Assembly: GCF_000143415.4 (NCBI RefSeq)
Contig: NW_003314268.1
Location: 2,491,972 to 2,555,971, forward strand
DNA from: Selaginella moellendorffii
Lineage: Eukaryota; Streptophyta; Lycopodiopsida; Selaginellales; Selaginellaceae
Direction of reading: 5' to 3'
Length of the DNA stretch: 64,000 bases
A model generated the notes under the pieces. That model did not search any database. It saw only the letters and a program-made list of their open reading frames with translations, and was not told the DNA's origin. Shown here piece by piece: positions 23,001 to 35,220 of the stretch (positions are counted from its first letter, which is position 1; each line of letters starts with the position of its first letter). Made by a program: the position numbers and the translations under genes.

Positions 23001-24094
23001 TCTTGTTAAGTGGAAAAGTTACCCTCTTGTGAATCAACTTGGGAACTGTAAAAAATAAAAAAGAATGACTTAAGAAATGGTTCATGGGGTTTAAATATAA
23101 AGGGAAAGGGCTTATGACCAAGAGTGCACCTTTTTTTCCAATCGGTTAAAGGTCTTGGGTTAAGTGTTCTTGGGTTTGAATAGTATTGGGCTGGGTGACT
23201 TCCCAGGAAGCCTAAACTCAGGAACTTACATTTGGTATTGGAGCGGTCTTAGGTTTGACTTTATTAGTTAGCTTAGGGGAATCGCATCACATATTGATTG
23301 ACATTTGGCATGTCCAATTTGCTCCAGTTAGGCTTGACCCGGGGTAGGGTGTTAAGAGAGCTGTGGCTCTTAGCTTCCGTTCACTAGGGCATGAAGCGTG
23401 GTGAATTATAAGCAACCAAAGAGAACGACTCAAGAGATAGTCCATAGGGTTCAAATATAAAGGGAAAGGGTCTATAAACAAGAGTGCACCCCCTTTTTCA
23501 ATTAGTTAAGGGTCTTGGGGGTTAAACGTTCTTGGGTTTGAATAGTACTGGGTTAGGTAACCTCCTGAGAAGTCTAAACTTAGGAGCTTATAAGAACCTC
23601 TTAGGAATCTTACGCATGTCTATGAGTTTATCATGGAGTATGAGAATTATAGTAATAAGTAATTTTTGTAATCCTTTCTAATTAGTCTTGTAAATCAATA
23701 CATTTTAAACAAAAGTTTCTTTTATTAGTATTTTTAGTTTGGTTTTAGCAAGTTGATTTCAGCATTTTGGTGCATGGATTCAATCTATAACCATAGGGAT
23801 AATTATTATAAATTGATACTAAGTTTCTACCTCTCTCTTGTTGACCCATTTTTACAAAAAGGGGGTGGTCATGTAAACAATAGTTGTCTAAATCTTCCTA
23901 TTAGGATTAATTTGTGCTCAATAGATTTAGGCTTTTGGTTCTTTCTTTATATCCCTATAGGCAAAGCTCTATCATTCCTCTGTAAGTTAAATGGCATTTG
24001 GAGTAGTGAGGGTGGCTAATTCTATTAGTTATTTTTTTGTTGGTGACAACTAAAGGATAGGGATCTAGCATCTTTGTACGTAAAGGAGAGTAGT
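20100..24094 (+). mobile_element. decayed Ty3/gypsy chromovirus pol (RT, RNase H, integrase, chromodomain)
   Basis: Plus-strand gypsy polyprotein in many broken frames. Protease-like sequence is near 20110-20240. Reverse transcriptase spans about 20440-21200 (MTELKNN region, a YPLP-equivalent, a degraded catalytic box near 20990, and EDHLKHLELVFQKL). RNase H is 21380-21640 (MAYAQERDVC, then YKHGKDNIV). The integrase zinc-binding region and core are 21880-22420. A C-terminal chromodomain (YAKEYLVKWKSYP) is at 22990-23030. Stops are frequent and many sit at codons one transition away from sense. The chromodomain is split by the TRIM element at 23047-23592 and resumes after it (EPLRNLTHVYEFIMEYE). 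A 3' non-coding part follows (23780-24090), ending with a purine tract aaaggagag and the start of an LTR at 24095. The 5' LTR was not located. Confidence 0.82.
23047..23592 (+). mobile_element. TRIM-like miniature LTR retrotransposon
   Basis: Two direct repeats, 23047-23230 (184 bp) and 23407-23592 (186 bp), flank about 176 bp. Both carry AAATATAAAGGGAAAGGG and, near their ends, CTTGGGTTTGAATAGTA. The left copy starts TGTAA and ends CTTACA. The right copy starts TATAA and ends CTTATA, consistent with TG...CA ends altered by transitions. Immediately after the left copy is TTTGGTATTGGAGCGG, which matches the usual initiator-Met tRNA primer-binding site except at two bases. Flanking 5-mers are GGAAC (23042-23046) and AGAAC (23593-23597), a target-site duplication with one transition. 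Total length 546 bp and no coding capacity fit the TRIM class. A polypurine tract before the right repeat is not clear. Confidence 0.8.
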
Positions 24095-24927
24095 TGTCAT
24101 GAATGTAACTTTGGAGGATTGGGGGGGTGGGGAAGTTTTATTTGGAGGGGAGGGGAAATTTCTAAGTAGGACCTCTACTCTAAGAGAAAGGATTTGCATG
24201 TTAAGAACACTATCACAAGGAAAGGTGCTTACTTCATTTTCTTTGGGATCATAATCCACTTGATCAACTTTGCAAATATAAATGTTTTAGGAGTCAATTG
24301 AAAGTTGCCATCAACATTAGTTTGCGACTATTGAACTAGTAGCTCAATCATTGCAAGTTCTTTGTTGTCACATACTTGATGCTGCAACCGTATGAACAAA
24401 TGTAGCTAATGGGGAAACATGCTGAAAAATACAATGTATTTCTTGGCATGCTAATACAAGAAAAATAAAGATACTTGAGTAATATGAGTCTCTAGAATAT
24501 GTAAATTCCCAAAGTTTGCCACACTTAAAACTATTGGAGTACCATGAGACCTACTAGCTTGGAAATAAAAATTTCATAAGTAGTGGTTGATAATAATATT
24601 GGAGACGAAGAAATTGATGTGTTGCATGAGGACAATTTAACAGTAAAGTTGCAATTTGAATTCATTGTTGAAGGGAACTCATTGTGTATTCACTCAACTG
24701 CTTTGACAGTTGAGACTACTTGAATTCCCACTACATTCACATGAAAATCTAGTGGCCTTTTAGTGTTTGGGATTGTTTGCCTCCTCTTTCCTCCCTATCT
24801 ACCCATTTCACCTATGCTAATTCTTTGCCAAACAAGTTTTATATCTAGAGATGTATAAAGATTCTTATATGATTAAACAAGGAAAGGATTTACCTTGAAC
24901 TAGAAGGTAAATTCATATATGCTATTC
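24095..24927. other. LTR start of the chromovirus, then unassigned AT-rich sequence
   Basis: From 24095 the sequence TGTCATGAATGTAACTTTGG matches the beginning of the LTRs at 26172 and 32335. It then diverges into a G-rich stretch (24117-24165) and unassigned sequence, so the LTR is truncated or interrupted. No gene was seen in the remainder. Confidence 0.55.
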
Positions 24928-26171
24928 TATTGCGAATATGATTCCAAGTATCAAAAGTTATCTATTGGCTAATCCTTTCGAATATTTTTTCCTTATTGTG
25001 ACAATAGCAAAAGATCAGTATTACTAAACCCTTTATCAGTCCCTTTTGTTCAAGTGCTAATAAACTAGAATTAGCATCTGTACTTGGCCAAACATAAGGA
25101 AGGAATTCCTAAGTGTCTATTTAGCCAAGTATATTTGGCCTGGCTTGTTAGTTCTCTTTTACTTTGTCTTGCACTAACTTGACAAAAACCTTTGTATATT
25201 GAGATTAGTCCTTCAATATTGCTAGATGATAGCTTATTATGGAAGATGTCTGCTAAACACCCTTTCTATTGTGCATCTTGTGTTAATACTATTTGGTTCT
25301 AATTACTACTTATGGAAAGTGTTTAGATTTGTGAATTTGGCATATCTACGGAATGTAGAGATTGTTTTGAACACAATAGTATTTGTCCTGTGTCCAAATT
25401 CACAATCTAATGCCATTCTATATTTAATAAATTTCAAGTTAACCCTATAGACTAGTACTAAGGGTGGCTAAAGGTGAAAGCCCAAAGCATGTGTTTCTGA
25501 AGGGTGGGGGGTATCAAATGTATAGTAGGGATAGTGGGTAAGTTGGGTATAGTTGACCAACCTGAAGTTTAGTTTAACTTTTGTTTGCATATCTATTCTT
25601 GTTCTGCATCCAGTTTGGGTTTAAGCCCAAGTTCCACACCATGCTAGCTAATGGAGTATCTATATCCTTGCGTTAGGTCATTGGTATGCTGAAATAACAC
25701 TAAACTCCATTTAGCTCCATTTTCCATATTAGTCCTTGCATTGGGATGCTATATGCTCTAAGAATATTCCAAGTCACTTCATGCTTTTGTCCCTTCACTT
25801 CTTGGGCTATATACTTGGGAGTTGCTTCTTGCTCCAGTTCTATCATTCTTTAGCTTTGTGCTTAGGAATTTGGCTCCTTCCTTCATTCAATGGCCCAAGG
25901 CTTTGAAACTCGGGTTCCACTCCACTATCCTTTAGACACATGGCATGTGGCACGTGGCATGTGACATGTGGCATATGGAGGGTTTAGGTTCCACTTCATG
26001 GTTATTCTATGGTAAATTACGTGTGCTACATTTGGTATCAAAGCATATATCTTAGCAAGTACTATCCAATGAGATTGGGCAAATAGTCTTATTGCATACG
26101 TAGAGATGAAAATGATGATCCGAGTGGGTACACATTTGGGTGCAAAGGCTTCGCATTCGTTCTTTGGGTAT

Positions 26172-29100
26172 TGTTGCGAATGTGACTTTGGGTATCGAAA
26201 GTTACCTATTGGCTAGTCCTTTCGGATATTCTTTCCTTACTGCCACGATGGCAAAAGGTTAGTATTACTGGACCCGTTATTAGTCTATGCCTAAGATAGT
26301 TGAAAAATTAATCTTCGCATGTGCACTTGACCAAATGAGCATAAGGACGGAATTCCTAAGTGCTATTAGTCGAGCATACTTGATCTGGTTAGAGAAACTC
26401 ATTCGTTGACTTATACTTATTAGTGTTAGGAACCCCCGTGATATTGAGTTTGGTCCCTTAATATTTGCTAGATGATAGCTTATTGTGTCTACCAAACACC
26501 CTCGCTATCATGCACCTTGTATTAGTACCATCTAGTCCCAAATGCTATTTATGGAAAATGTCTAGATTTGCTCATTTGACATATCTATGGAATGTAGAGA
26601 TTGTCTTAAACACAATAGTATTCATCCTGTGTCTAAATTCACAATCTAGGGACATTCCATATTTAGTAAGTTTCAAACTTGTCCTAGAGACTAACTCCTA
26701 GTACTAAGAGAGGCTTGTGGTGAAATCCCAAAGCATGTGTTAGTCANNNNNNNNNNNNNNNNNNNNNNNNNNNNNNNNNNNNNNNNNNNNNNNNNNNNNN
26801 NNNNNNNNNNNNNNNNNNNNNNNNNNNNNNNNNNNNNNNNNNNNNNNNNNNNNNNNNNNNNNNNNNNNNNNNNNNNNNNNNNNNNNNNNNNNNNNNNNNN
26901 NNNNNNNNNNNNNNNNNNNNNNNNNNNNNNNNNNNNNNNNNNNNNNNNNNNNNNNNNNNNNNNNNNNNNNNNNNNNNNNNNNNNNNNNNNNNNNNNNNNN
27001 NNNNNNNNNNNNNNNNNNNNNNNNNNNNNNNNNNNNNNNNNNNNNNNNNNNNNNNNNNNNNNNNNNNNNNNNNNNNNNNNNNNNNNNNNNNNNNNNNNNN
27101 NNNNNNNNNNNNNNNNNNNNNNNNNNNNNNNNNNNNNNNNNNNNNNNNNNNNNNNNNNNNNNNNNNNNNNNNNNNNNNNNNNNNNNNNNNNNNNNNNNNN
27201 NNNNNNNNNNNNNNNNNNNNNNNNNNNNNNNNNNNNNNNNNNNNNNNNNNNNNNNNNNNNNNNNNNNNNNNNNNNNNNNNNNNNNNNNNNNNNNNNNNNN
27301 NNNNNNNNNNNNNNNNNNNNNNNNNNNNNNNNNNNCATAAGATAGAGGGTAAAAACCACGTGCACTACATTTGGTATCAGAGAATACGTCTCAGTGAGTA
27401 CAGTCCGATGAGATTGGGCAACTAATCTTGTTGCGTACGCAAAGATGAAAACAATGATTTGAGTGGGTATACGTTTAGGTGCAAATGCTTTGCAATCGTT
27501 CCTTGGGTATAAAAATTTGGTTACCTTTTTGTACTTATTATGTGAGTTTGCTCTTAGGCTTATAAAAGGGATTGAGTTATTCCGTTTGCACGAGTTTGTG
27601 CTTGTGCTTATGAGTGAGGCACATTAGCAACTCGAGGTTACATTTTGAGTTAGCAAGATTAATGTTAGCTTATTGGTGGTCTATGAGTTATTCCATGTAC
27701 CATAGGTGAAAATAAACCTCTCTAGGGTTTACTATGAGTGGCAAATAGGCTGGTCTGTAACTATTTAGCACGGGACTAGTAGATCCTTCCTAAGCATGAT
27801 TACAAGTGGATCAATTAAGACTATAGAGATGAGTCTATTGATTCAAATAATCATTACCGTGCTCTCTTATAAACTTTTCTTGGATTGGACTGAAAGTAGT
27901 GTGAAAACAAGTGTAAAGTTTAGTCAAAGATGAGACAAAAAAGAAAGTCATCAAGGACAAAGGATCAAACACATAAATCATCTTCTCTTCTTGGAGAAAT
28001 GATTCGTAACAATATGACTCATTGCTTGTGTTCATATTAGGCAATCAAGAGTCTCTATTTTGATGCATGTTGGAAATGATGGTCTTGCAAGTGGTGAGTT
28101 GTGGGATAGATAGCCGTGAAGTATTAAACCATTTTATCTAGGTTTGCTATTGAAGATTTGGGTTGCAATGCTCAATTCTTTTCTAGGAAACCTTGTTATT
28201 GCTCCTTGAGTAACTTGGTGTTGGATTGGTTTTGAGTTTGGTCAAATAGAGAGTGGTATGAGCTTGTCCGTGTTGTGAATAAAAGTTAGTGGCGTTGGGT
28301 GTTGTAAGTCTCTATCAGTGAAGTGTGGCATTTATGTTGCATTTTGTCAAGTCGAGTTGACACTTGATACTCACATAAACCTTTGTAGTAGTGATATATA
28401 TATTGCTTATGGTGTTGCTCAATTGATGATCAAATCATTGTGATAATTATATCATATCCATGTGATTGTGAGTAATGTGTTGATAAGTTGCTTAGTTAAA
28501 CGATGATCAACCCCAAAATGGTTGATGGTGAAGCTAATTTACTTGCACGAAGTAGCATTGTAGTAGCTTTGATTAGATTCTTGATGGTGGTCCATTATGC
28601 TAAGCTTATGTTAGTACCTTGTTTCCTTGAGGGTTTGCCCATAAAGTGTTGGAAAGGGTTATAACATTCACTTGTTATAGCTTGTCAGTTGATCCATTAG
28701 CACTTGAAGTACATTATTGAATGGAGAAGGTGTGTAGCTGCAGCATTGACATCACTAGCACTTGTGTTAATGGAAGTGACATTATTATTTCAAGTGATGA
28801 GGAGTTTTTTTTTGGAGCTTGATTTTTCATGTCATTTTTCTTGTTAATGTTTTGAATTCACATTAGATCGTGAAGGTGGTTGAAGAAGAATGTTAGTGCA
28901 ATGTGGATGTCCAAAGATATAGTCTTTGTGATTAAGCCTTGGACATTCATTTTGCATTTTTGCGAATGTCGGTATTAGATGTCGGAAAAATGGGCAAAGA
29001 TGTTTGATGTTTAAGTATACTATAGGCCTTAAAAATTTGTGTTGAGGTGAACCTATATGAAGTTGTTAGTAGGAGGAAGCTGGCTGAGTCTTGAAAGTTT

Positions 29101-32100
29101 GCATTCGTGGACTGAGAGTCATTCTTTCTCTAGGATGGAAAATTTTCCACAAATTTTCTTACACTTTTCCAATGGCTGATCTATTGATCACTTTACTCGA
29201 AAACCATTCTATTTTCGTAAGTTAATATAAACTAGTGAAGGGGTTGGAGTTGACTTCGGTTGGTTTAGACTTTAGTAAGTAGTTTATATGATGCGGCCCA
29301 AAAGAGATGTTGACTTTTGGGGCTAAAAGCAATTGAGTTGGATAGAGTCTGGAGTTGGTGTAGAAAAGTGGCTGTTGCGCTTTTCTAGAAAGGTGATCTT
29401 TGTGCCTTTCTTCTATAGCGTTTTACTTAGTGGCAAATTACACCTTGCATTTCACTAAGACTCTATGAGAGTAGTGAGCTCTCACTGATCTTGACTTAGT
29501 CTTGATAACCCTGTGCCTTGGTTAAGGATGGTGATGTCCAACTTGTTTGAAGTTAAGATGTTAATACCCGTACTATAGCTTTGTTTATGAAGAGGTTATG
29601 TACCAATATAAGTCCATCTCATGGTCTTCACTTTAGTTTCGGCTGAGTGTTGATCATGCATAACTAGCCTTTTCAAGGCATGTTTAAATCTATTGGCTAG
29701 ATGTGTTGGTGAGCTTAATTGCAGTTGAATTGGATTCGGGTAGTCATTTAGTTCGTGCTTGTCCATAAACCTTTATCTCGTGTCTAAGGTATTACATTCA
29801 TGTTAGACAAATATATGACTCAATGGCATGAGTGTAGTGTTTGGGTCTTGTGAAAGCAAGTTGAAGGAGTGATTGTTAGTTGCTTAGCAACTAGTGATTA
29901 CTTGTAAACTTTGTTGAGGACTATTTTACACTTGCTTTGCTAAATGATAATTTAGCAATGATAGGCTTTTACTAGATGGTGTTACAGAGGATCGTGTCGT
30001 GGCTTGTATAGGTTTTCTATGTTGGCATGTCGATTCCTTTGTCGATATCATTTGGTTGCATTTAGTTTATAGTGTTGGATTTCATTGAGTCCTAGATGTG
30101 GTGATTCACTCCTTGATAAAGTGTTATCTGTAGTTAAGTATTGTTAAAGAACTAGTCTCGAATATTGACTAAGGTATCTTCAACTTTCGTTAGCTTGGTT
30201 GGTAGAGAGCTTTGAGTAGTGATTCACTCTTACTTTCTTCCAGCTTTGTTATGGTGTTGATGGCATTGAAGTGATGCTCTATTATTGATATTTTTGATGT
30301 TGAGATGCAAATGAAATGAGATGTCTCTCCTTATGATTGATATTGAATTTCATTAATCTCGATGAAGATAGTATTGATGATTTGGCTATGGCTTTGTGTT
30401 ATTGGCATTCGTGGATTTGCTAGTTAACAACTATGTTAGCATTCAAATGAGCTAAGTGGTAAGTTTGAGTTATTTGCCTTTTAGATGAGATTATTTAATA
30501 GGGGTTGAGCTTTGGCTTTTCCTTAATAAATGATTCAGTTATGGACTATGCTAGCTTTACGAGATGAAAAGTTAGTGATCGATATTGAAATGTTTGAATC
30601 TTTGTTGGATTTGAGTTGGAATATATTAATTATTGATGATTCTTCTTGTGCTTCTTATGAAGTGAGTTACATCTTACTATAGATGGATTCATGGAGGATC
30701 GTTTAGTGATCATTTGTTGAGCATAGTTCCATTGTGATTGGCTTTTGGATTGATGGAGATTTACTCTTCATTAGCTTTGTGATCATGAAGTATAGCTAGT
30801 GGATGTGTTAATGAGAATAAATGGGGTGTACTATAATTTTTCTTTAGCATTGAAATATGTCATGTCAGACTTGTGATCATTGTTAGGCAAGACTTAATAT
30901 ATACTTCTTCGAGCATATGGTCTTTGAGTTTCATGCTTACTATTCTATTTGTTCGGAGTTGTTGGGGGAGACATTCGAGCTCATAATTTTGTTGTTGAAA
31001 TTAGTATTTGCATCTAGCAATCATTGGTGATGATTAACTATCATCTAGGTTAGTTGATTATCCTCATCAAAAAGTTTATTTTTATTGTTTTTATACAGAA
31101 TGATTCGCTATTCTTCGGGATGGTGGAATCCTTCTTTGATGATGATTCTATATATCTCTTTTTGATGGGATGATTGATGATCTTTTATAATGGTTAATTG
31201 TTTTCTTTGATGGCTTATGGCTTTTCGTAATACTACATGTTCTTTGTGGTTTGCCTTGGATTGGTTTCTTGGGTTTGAAATATTGGTAGGATATTGCTGA
31301 CACTTGCTTAAGCAACTCTAGTTCCTTTGTATTGTTGATTAAGATCAAGTCAGATTAGCTGATGTGATAGTTGGCATGAATGAGTGTTTATTGCTTTTGC
31401 CACATTTATTCTATTCTATTGATTATTGCTTGAGTTAGTTCTGATAGATTGGGATGTTATTTCCTTCAGATGATACATTTGTGAGTATTTTGCTTGCCAA
31501 TCAACGATATTTGGTGTTCTATGAGTTACCTTTAGTAAGTTGTTGGGCATACTGTCTACAATTTTTAGTAATTAAGTTTTTTCATTGAGTTTTCTTGATG
31601 ATACACTTGCTATTGAATTTTGTTAGATGGTGAATCTTATATTTCTAAAAAATGATGATTTTGGTGGTTCCTATCCTATAATACTAGCTTATCAGATGAT
31701 AACTTACTTAGAATACTTTTATGTTCTAATCTAAGATTTATTCATTGATAATTTCATCTCTAAGATATCATTGTCTTTGACTTTGATATTTTCCATTTAA
31801 TAATCTTTGAGTTTGAGCCAGTATAGGCAAATTGGCTTCAACACTTCATATGTATAATGAAATCTCTAGTCATGGGGTAGCTATTATCAACTGGTCACGT
31901 CACCCGCCTCTTTGTTAATGTTCCTTATTTTGTTAAAAGGGCGTGACCATGTAAACAACTTTAACTGCTTGTTTATAGTAGTCTATCTAAACTTTATCGA
32001 TGGGTTTGGTTTCTTTGCTCATGAGGGTTGGGGTCTCTAGCTTCTCTCTCTATGTCCTTGCAGGCAGGGGTGTATCACACTTTTGTAAGCTGGGTGACAC

Positions 32101-33466
32101 CCAGAGTAGCAAGAGTGGCTAACTCCATTGGTCATTTCTTTATCAGCGACGGCCGGAAGGTGTCTAAGTTAGTAGCGCATCCGTGTTAGAAAAAAAGGTT
32201 ACACTAACTCATTTAAGTTGATGCATTTGTCACATAGTGTGATTATTATGAACTTTTTCAAGAGTTGTTTCTTTGCTAGTGGTCTAGACTCGAGTATGCA
32301 TCAATGAGGACGTCAATCCCTAAGGGGGGGAGAGTGTCACAAATATAACTTTAGATATCGAAAATTATATATCAGCTAGTCCTTTCGAATATTCTTTCCT
32401 TACTGCCACGATGGTAGAAGGTCAATATTCCTGAACCCATTATTAGTCTCCACCTAAGCTAGTTGAGAAATTGGTCTTCGCATGTGCACTTGACCAGATG
32501 AGCATAAGGACGGAATTCCTAAGTGCTATTAGTCAAGTATACTTGACTTGGTTAGAGAAACTCATTTGTTGACTTGCACTTACTAGTGTTGAGAACCCCC
32601 GTGATATTGAGCTTGGTCCCTCAATATTCACTAGATGATAGCTTATTGTGTCTGCCAAACACCCTCGCTATCATGCATTTTGTATTAGTACCATTTGGTC
32701 CCAAATGCTATTTATGGAAAGTGTCTAGATTTGCTCATTTGACATATTTACGGAATGTAGAGATTGTCTTGAACACAATGGTGTTCATCCCGTGTCTAAA
32801 TTTGCAATCTAGGGACATTCCATATTTAATAAGTTTCGAACTTGTCCTAGAGACTAACTCTTGGTACTAAGGGAGGCTTGGGGTGAAATCCCAAAGCATG
32901 TGTTCCTCAAGAGGGGGGCAGGGGTTGTGGGGGGTTCCAAATATATAGTAAGGATAGTGGGTAGGTTGGGTATGGCCGACCAACCTAAGATATAGTCTAG
33001 CTCCCATTTGTGTGCTTATCTTTGTTTTGCGTCCGACTTGGGTCTAAGCCCAAGTTCCATTCCATGTTAGTTGATGGAGTACCCATATCCTCACGTTAGG
33101 CCACCGGTATGCCAAAATAATGCCAAACTCCGTTTGGCTTTGTTTTGCATGCTGATCTTAGCATTGGGATATTGGATGCTCTAGGATTGTTCCAAGTTGT
33201 TTCATACTCCTGTCCTTTCACTCCTTGGGCTATATACTTGGAAGTCATTCCGTACTCCAATGCCATTGCTCCTTAGCTCCATGCTTGGGAGTTTAACACC
33301 ATTCCTTTGTTTAGTGGCTTAAGGCCTTGAAACTCGGGTTTCGCACCATTGTCTTTTAGATATATGGCATATGATATGTGGCACATAGAGGGTTTAGGTT
33401 CTACTTCGTGGTGTTATCCTATGGTAAATCAGCATAGGATAAAAGGTAAAAACCACATACATTACA
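26172..33466 (+). mobile_element. inner LTR element B (nested, with target-site duplication)
   Basis: 5' LTR 26172-27369 (starts TGTTGCGAATGTGAC, ends CACTACA; contains the N gap). 3' LTR 32335-33466 (starts TGTCACAAATATAAC, ends CATTACA; 1132 bp). The primer-binding site TGGTATCAGAG (initiator Met tRNA complement) is at 27372-27382. A polypurine tract AAGGGGGGGAGAG lies immediately before the 3' LTR. The 5-bp GGTAT occurs at 26167-26171 and 33467-33471, a perfect target-site duplication. The internal region (27370-32334, about 5 kb) shows no recognisable gag, RT, RNase H or integrase motif in any frame and no open frame above 70 codons, unlike the neighbouring chromovirus, whose motifs are still legible. 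Element B may therefore be a non-autonomous (LARD-like) element. Extreme decay is the alternative. Confidence 0.82.
26747..27335. other. assembly gap (589 N) inside the 5' LTR of element B
   Basis: All bases are N. Flanking sequence aligns to one LTR copy on both sides. The LTR length with the gap (1198) is close to the intact 3' LTR (1132), so the missing sequence should be ordinary LTR. Confidence 0.95.
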
Positions 33467-35170
33467 GGTATGGATTTTGATTACCTTTTCATACTAGATT
33501 ATGTAAGCTTGCTCTTGGGCTCATCAAATAGATTGAGATGTTCTGTTTGCACAAGTTTGCACTTGGGCTTGTAAATGAGGCACGTTAGCAACTCAAGGTT
33601 ACACTTTGAGTTGGCACGATTATTGTTAACTTATTAATGGTTCCAAAAGTTGTTCCTTACACCATGGGTAAAAGTAAACCTCCTTTAGGTTTGCTAAGAG
33701 TGGCAAATAGGCTAATCCATAGCTATTTAGCATGCCATCCTTCCTAGGCTTGATTACAAGTGGATCAATCAAGACTATAGGAATTAATCTATTAGTTCAA
33801 GTAATCATTGCTATGCTCTTTCATAAACTTTTCTTGGATTGAACTGAAGGCAGTGTGAACACAAGCCTAAGGTTTGGTTAAAGATGAGACCGAAAAACAA
33901 GTTATTAGAGACGAAGGATCAAATATGTAAATCATCTTATTTTCTTGGACAGATGATTTGTAACGAGGTGTGTGTATACACATCATACAATCAAGAAGTC
34001 CCTGTTTTGATGCATGTTGGAAGTGATGGTTTTACAAATGATGAGTTATGAGATGGATAGCGGTGAAGCGTTAAACCATTTTATTTAAGCTTGCTATTGA
34101 AGGTTTAGGTTATAATACTCAATTCTTTTCAGGGGAACCTTGTTATTACTCTTTGAGTAGCTCAGTATTAGATTAGTTTTGAGTTTGGTCCGAAAGAGAG
34201 TGGCATAAGATTATCCATGTTGTGAACAAAAATTAGTGGTGTTAAGTGTTGTAAATCTCTAATCAATAGAGTGTGGTATTTATGTTGCATTTGTCGAATT
34301 GAGTTGGCACTTGATATTCACATAAACTTTTGAAGTAATAACATGGGCATTGTTTATGGTGTTGCTCAATTGATGATCAAGTCATTGTGATTTTATATCA
34401 TATCTATGTGATAATGAGCAATATGTTACTTGACAAAAACCCTTGTGTGTTGATATTAGTCCCTCAATATCGCTGGATGATACCGTGTCAGCCAAACACC
34501 CTTTGTATGTGTTAATACCATTTGGTTCTAATTGCTATTTATGAAAAGTGTTTAGATTTGTTAATTTAGCATATTTATGGAATGTAGAAATTGTTTTAAA
34601 CACAATGGTGTTTATCCCGTGTCCAAATTCACAATCTAATACCATTCCATATTTGGTAAGTTTCAAGTTAGCCCTAGAAACTAACTCTTAGCACTAAGGG
34701 TGGATAAGGGTGAAAGCCCAAAGCATGTGTTCCTCGGGGGTTCAAATGTATAGTAGGGATAATGGGTAGATTGGGCATGGTTGACCAACTTGAAGCTTAA
34801 TTTAACTCTTGCTTGCATATTTATTTTTGTTTTGTATTTGGCTTGGGTCTAATCTAAACTTAAGTTTCACACTATATTAGTTGGTGGAGTACCCATATCC
34901 TTGAGTTAAGTCACTGGTATGGTCAAATAGCACTAAACTCCGTTTAACTTTGTTTTGCATGTTAGTCCTAGCATTGGGATATTAGATGCTCTAAGACTGT
35001 TCCAAGTTGCTTCGTGTTTTTGTCCCTTCAATCCTTGTGTTGTATACTTGAGAGTTGCTTTGTGCTCTGGTTCTATCGCTAATTAGCTCCATATTTAGGA
35101 ATTTGGCATTATTCTTTCATTCAGTGGCCTAAGGCCCTAAAACTTGGGTTCCACTCCACTGTTCTTTGGA

Positions 35171-35220
35171 CACGTGGCATGTGGCATGTGGCATGTGACA
35201 TGTGATATGTGGCACATGGA
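35171..35220 (+). repeat. GCATGTG heptamer tandem array inside the LTR
   Basis: About six or seven copies of a 7-bp unit (GCATGTG and transition variants ACATGTG, ATATGTG). The same site in the LTR at 25938-25978 has about five copies, and the LTR at 33360-33390 has fewer, so copy number varies between LTRs. Confidence 0.75.

Noticed and set aside
26691-27365. Long open frames on both strands
   Set aside because: They consist of the N gap and carry no information.
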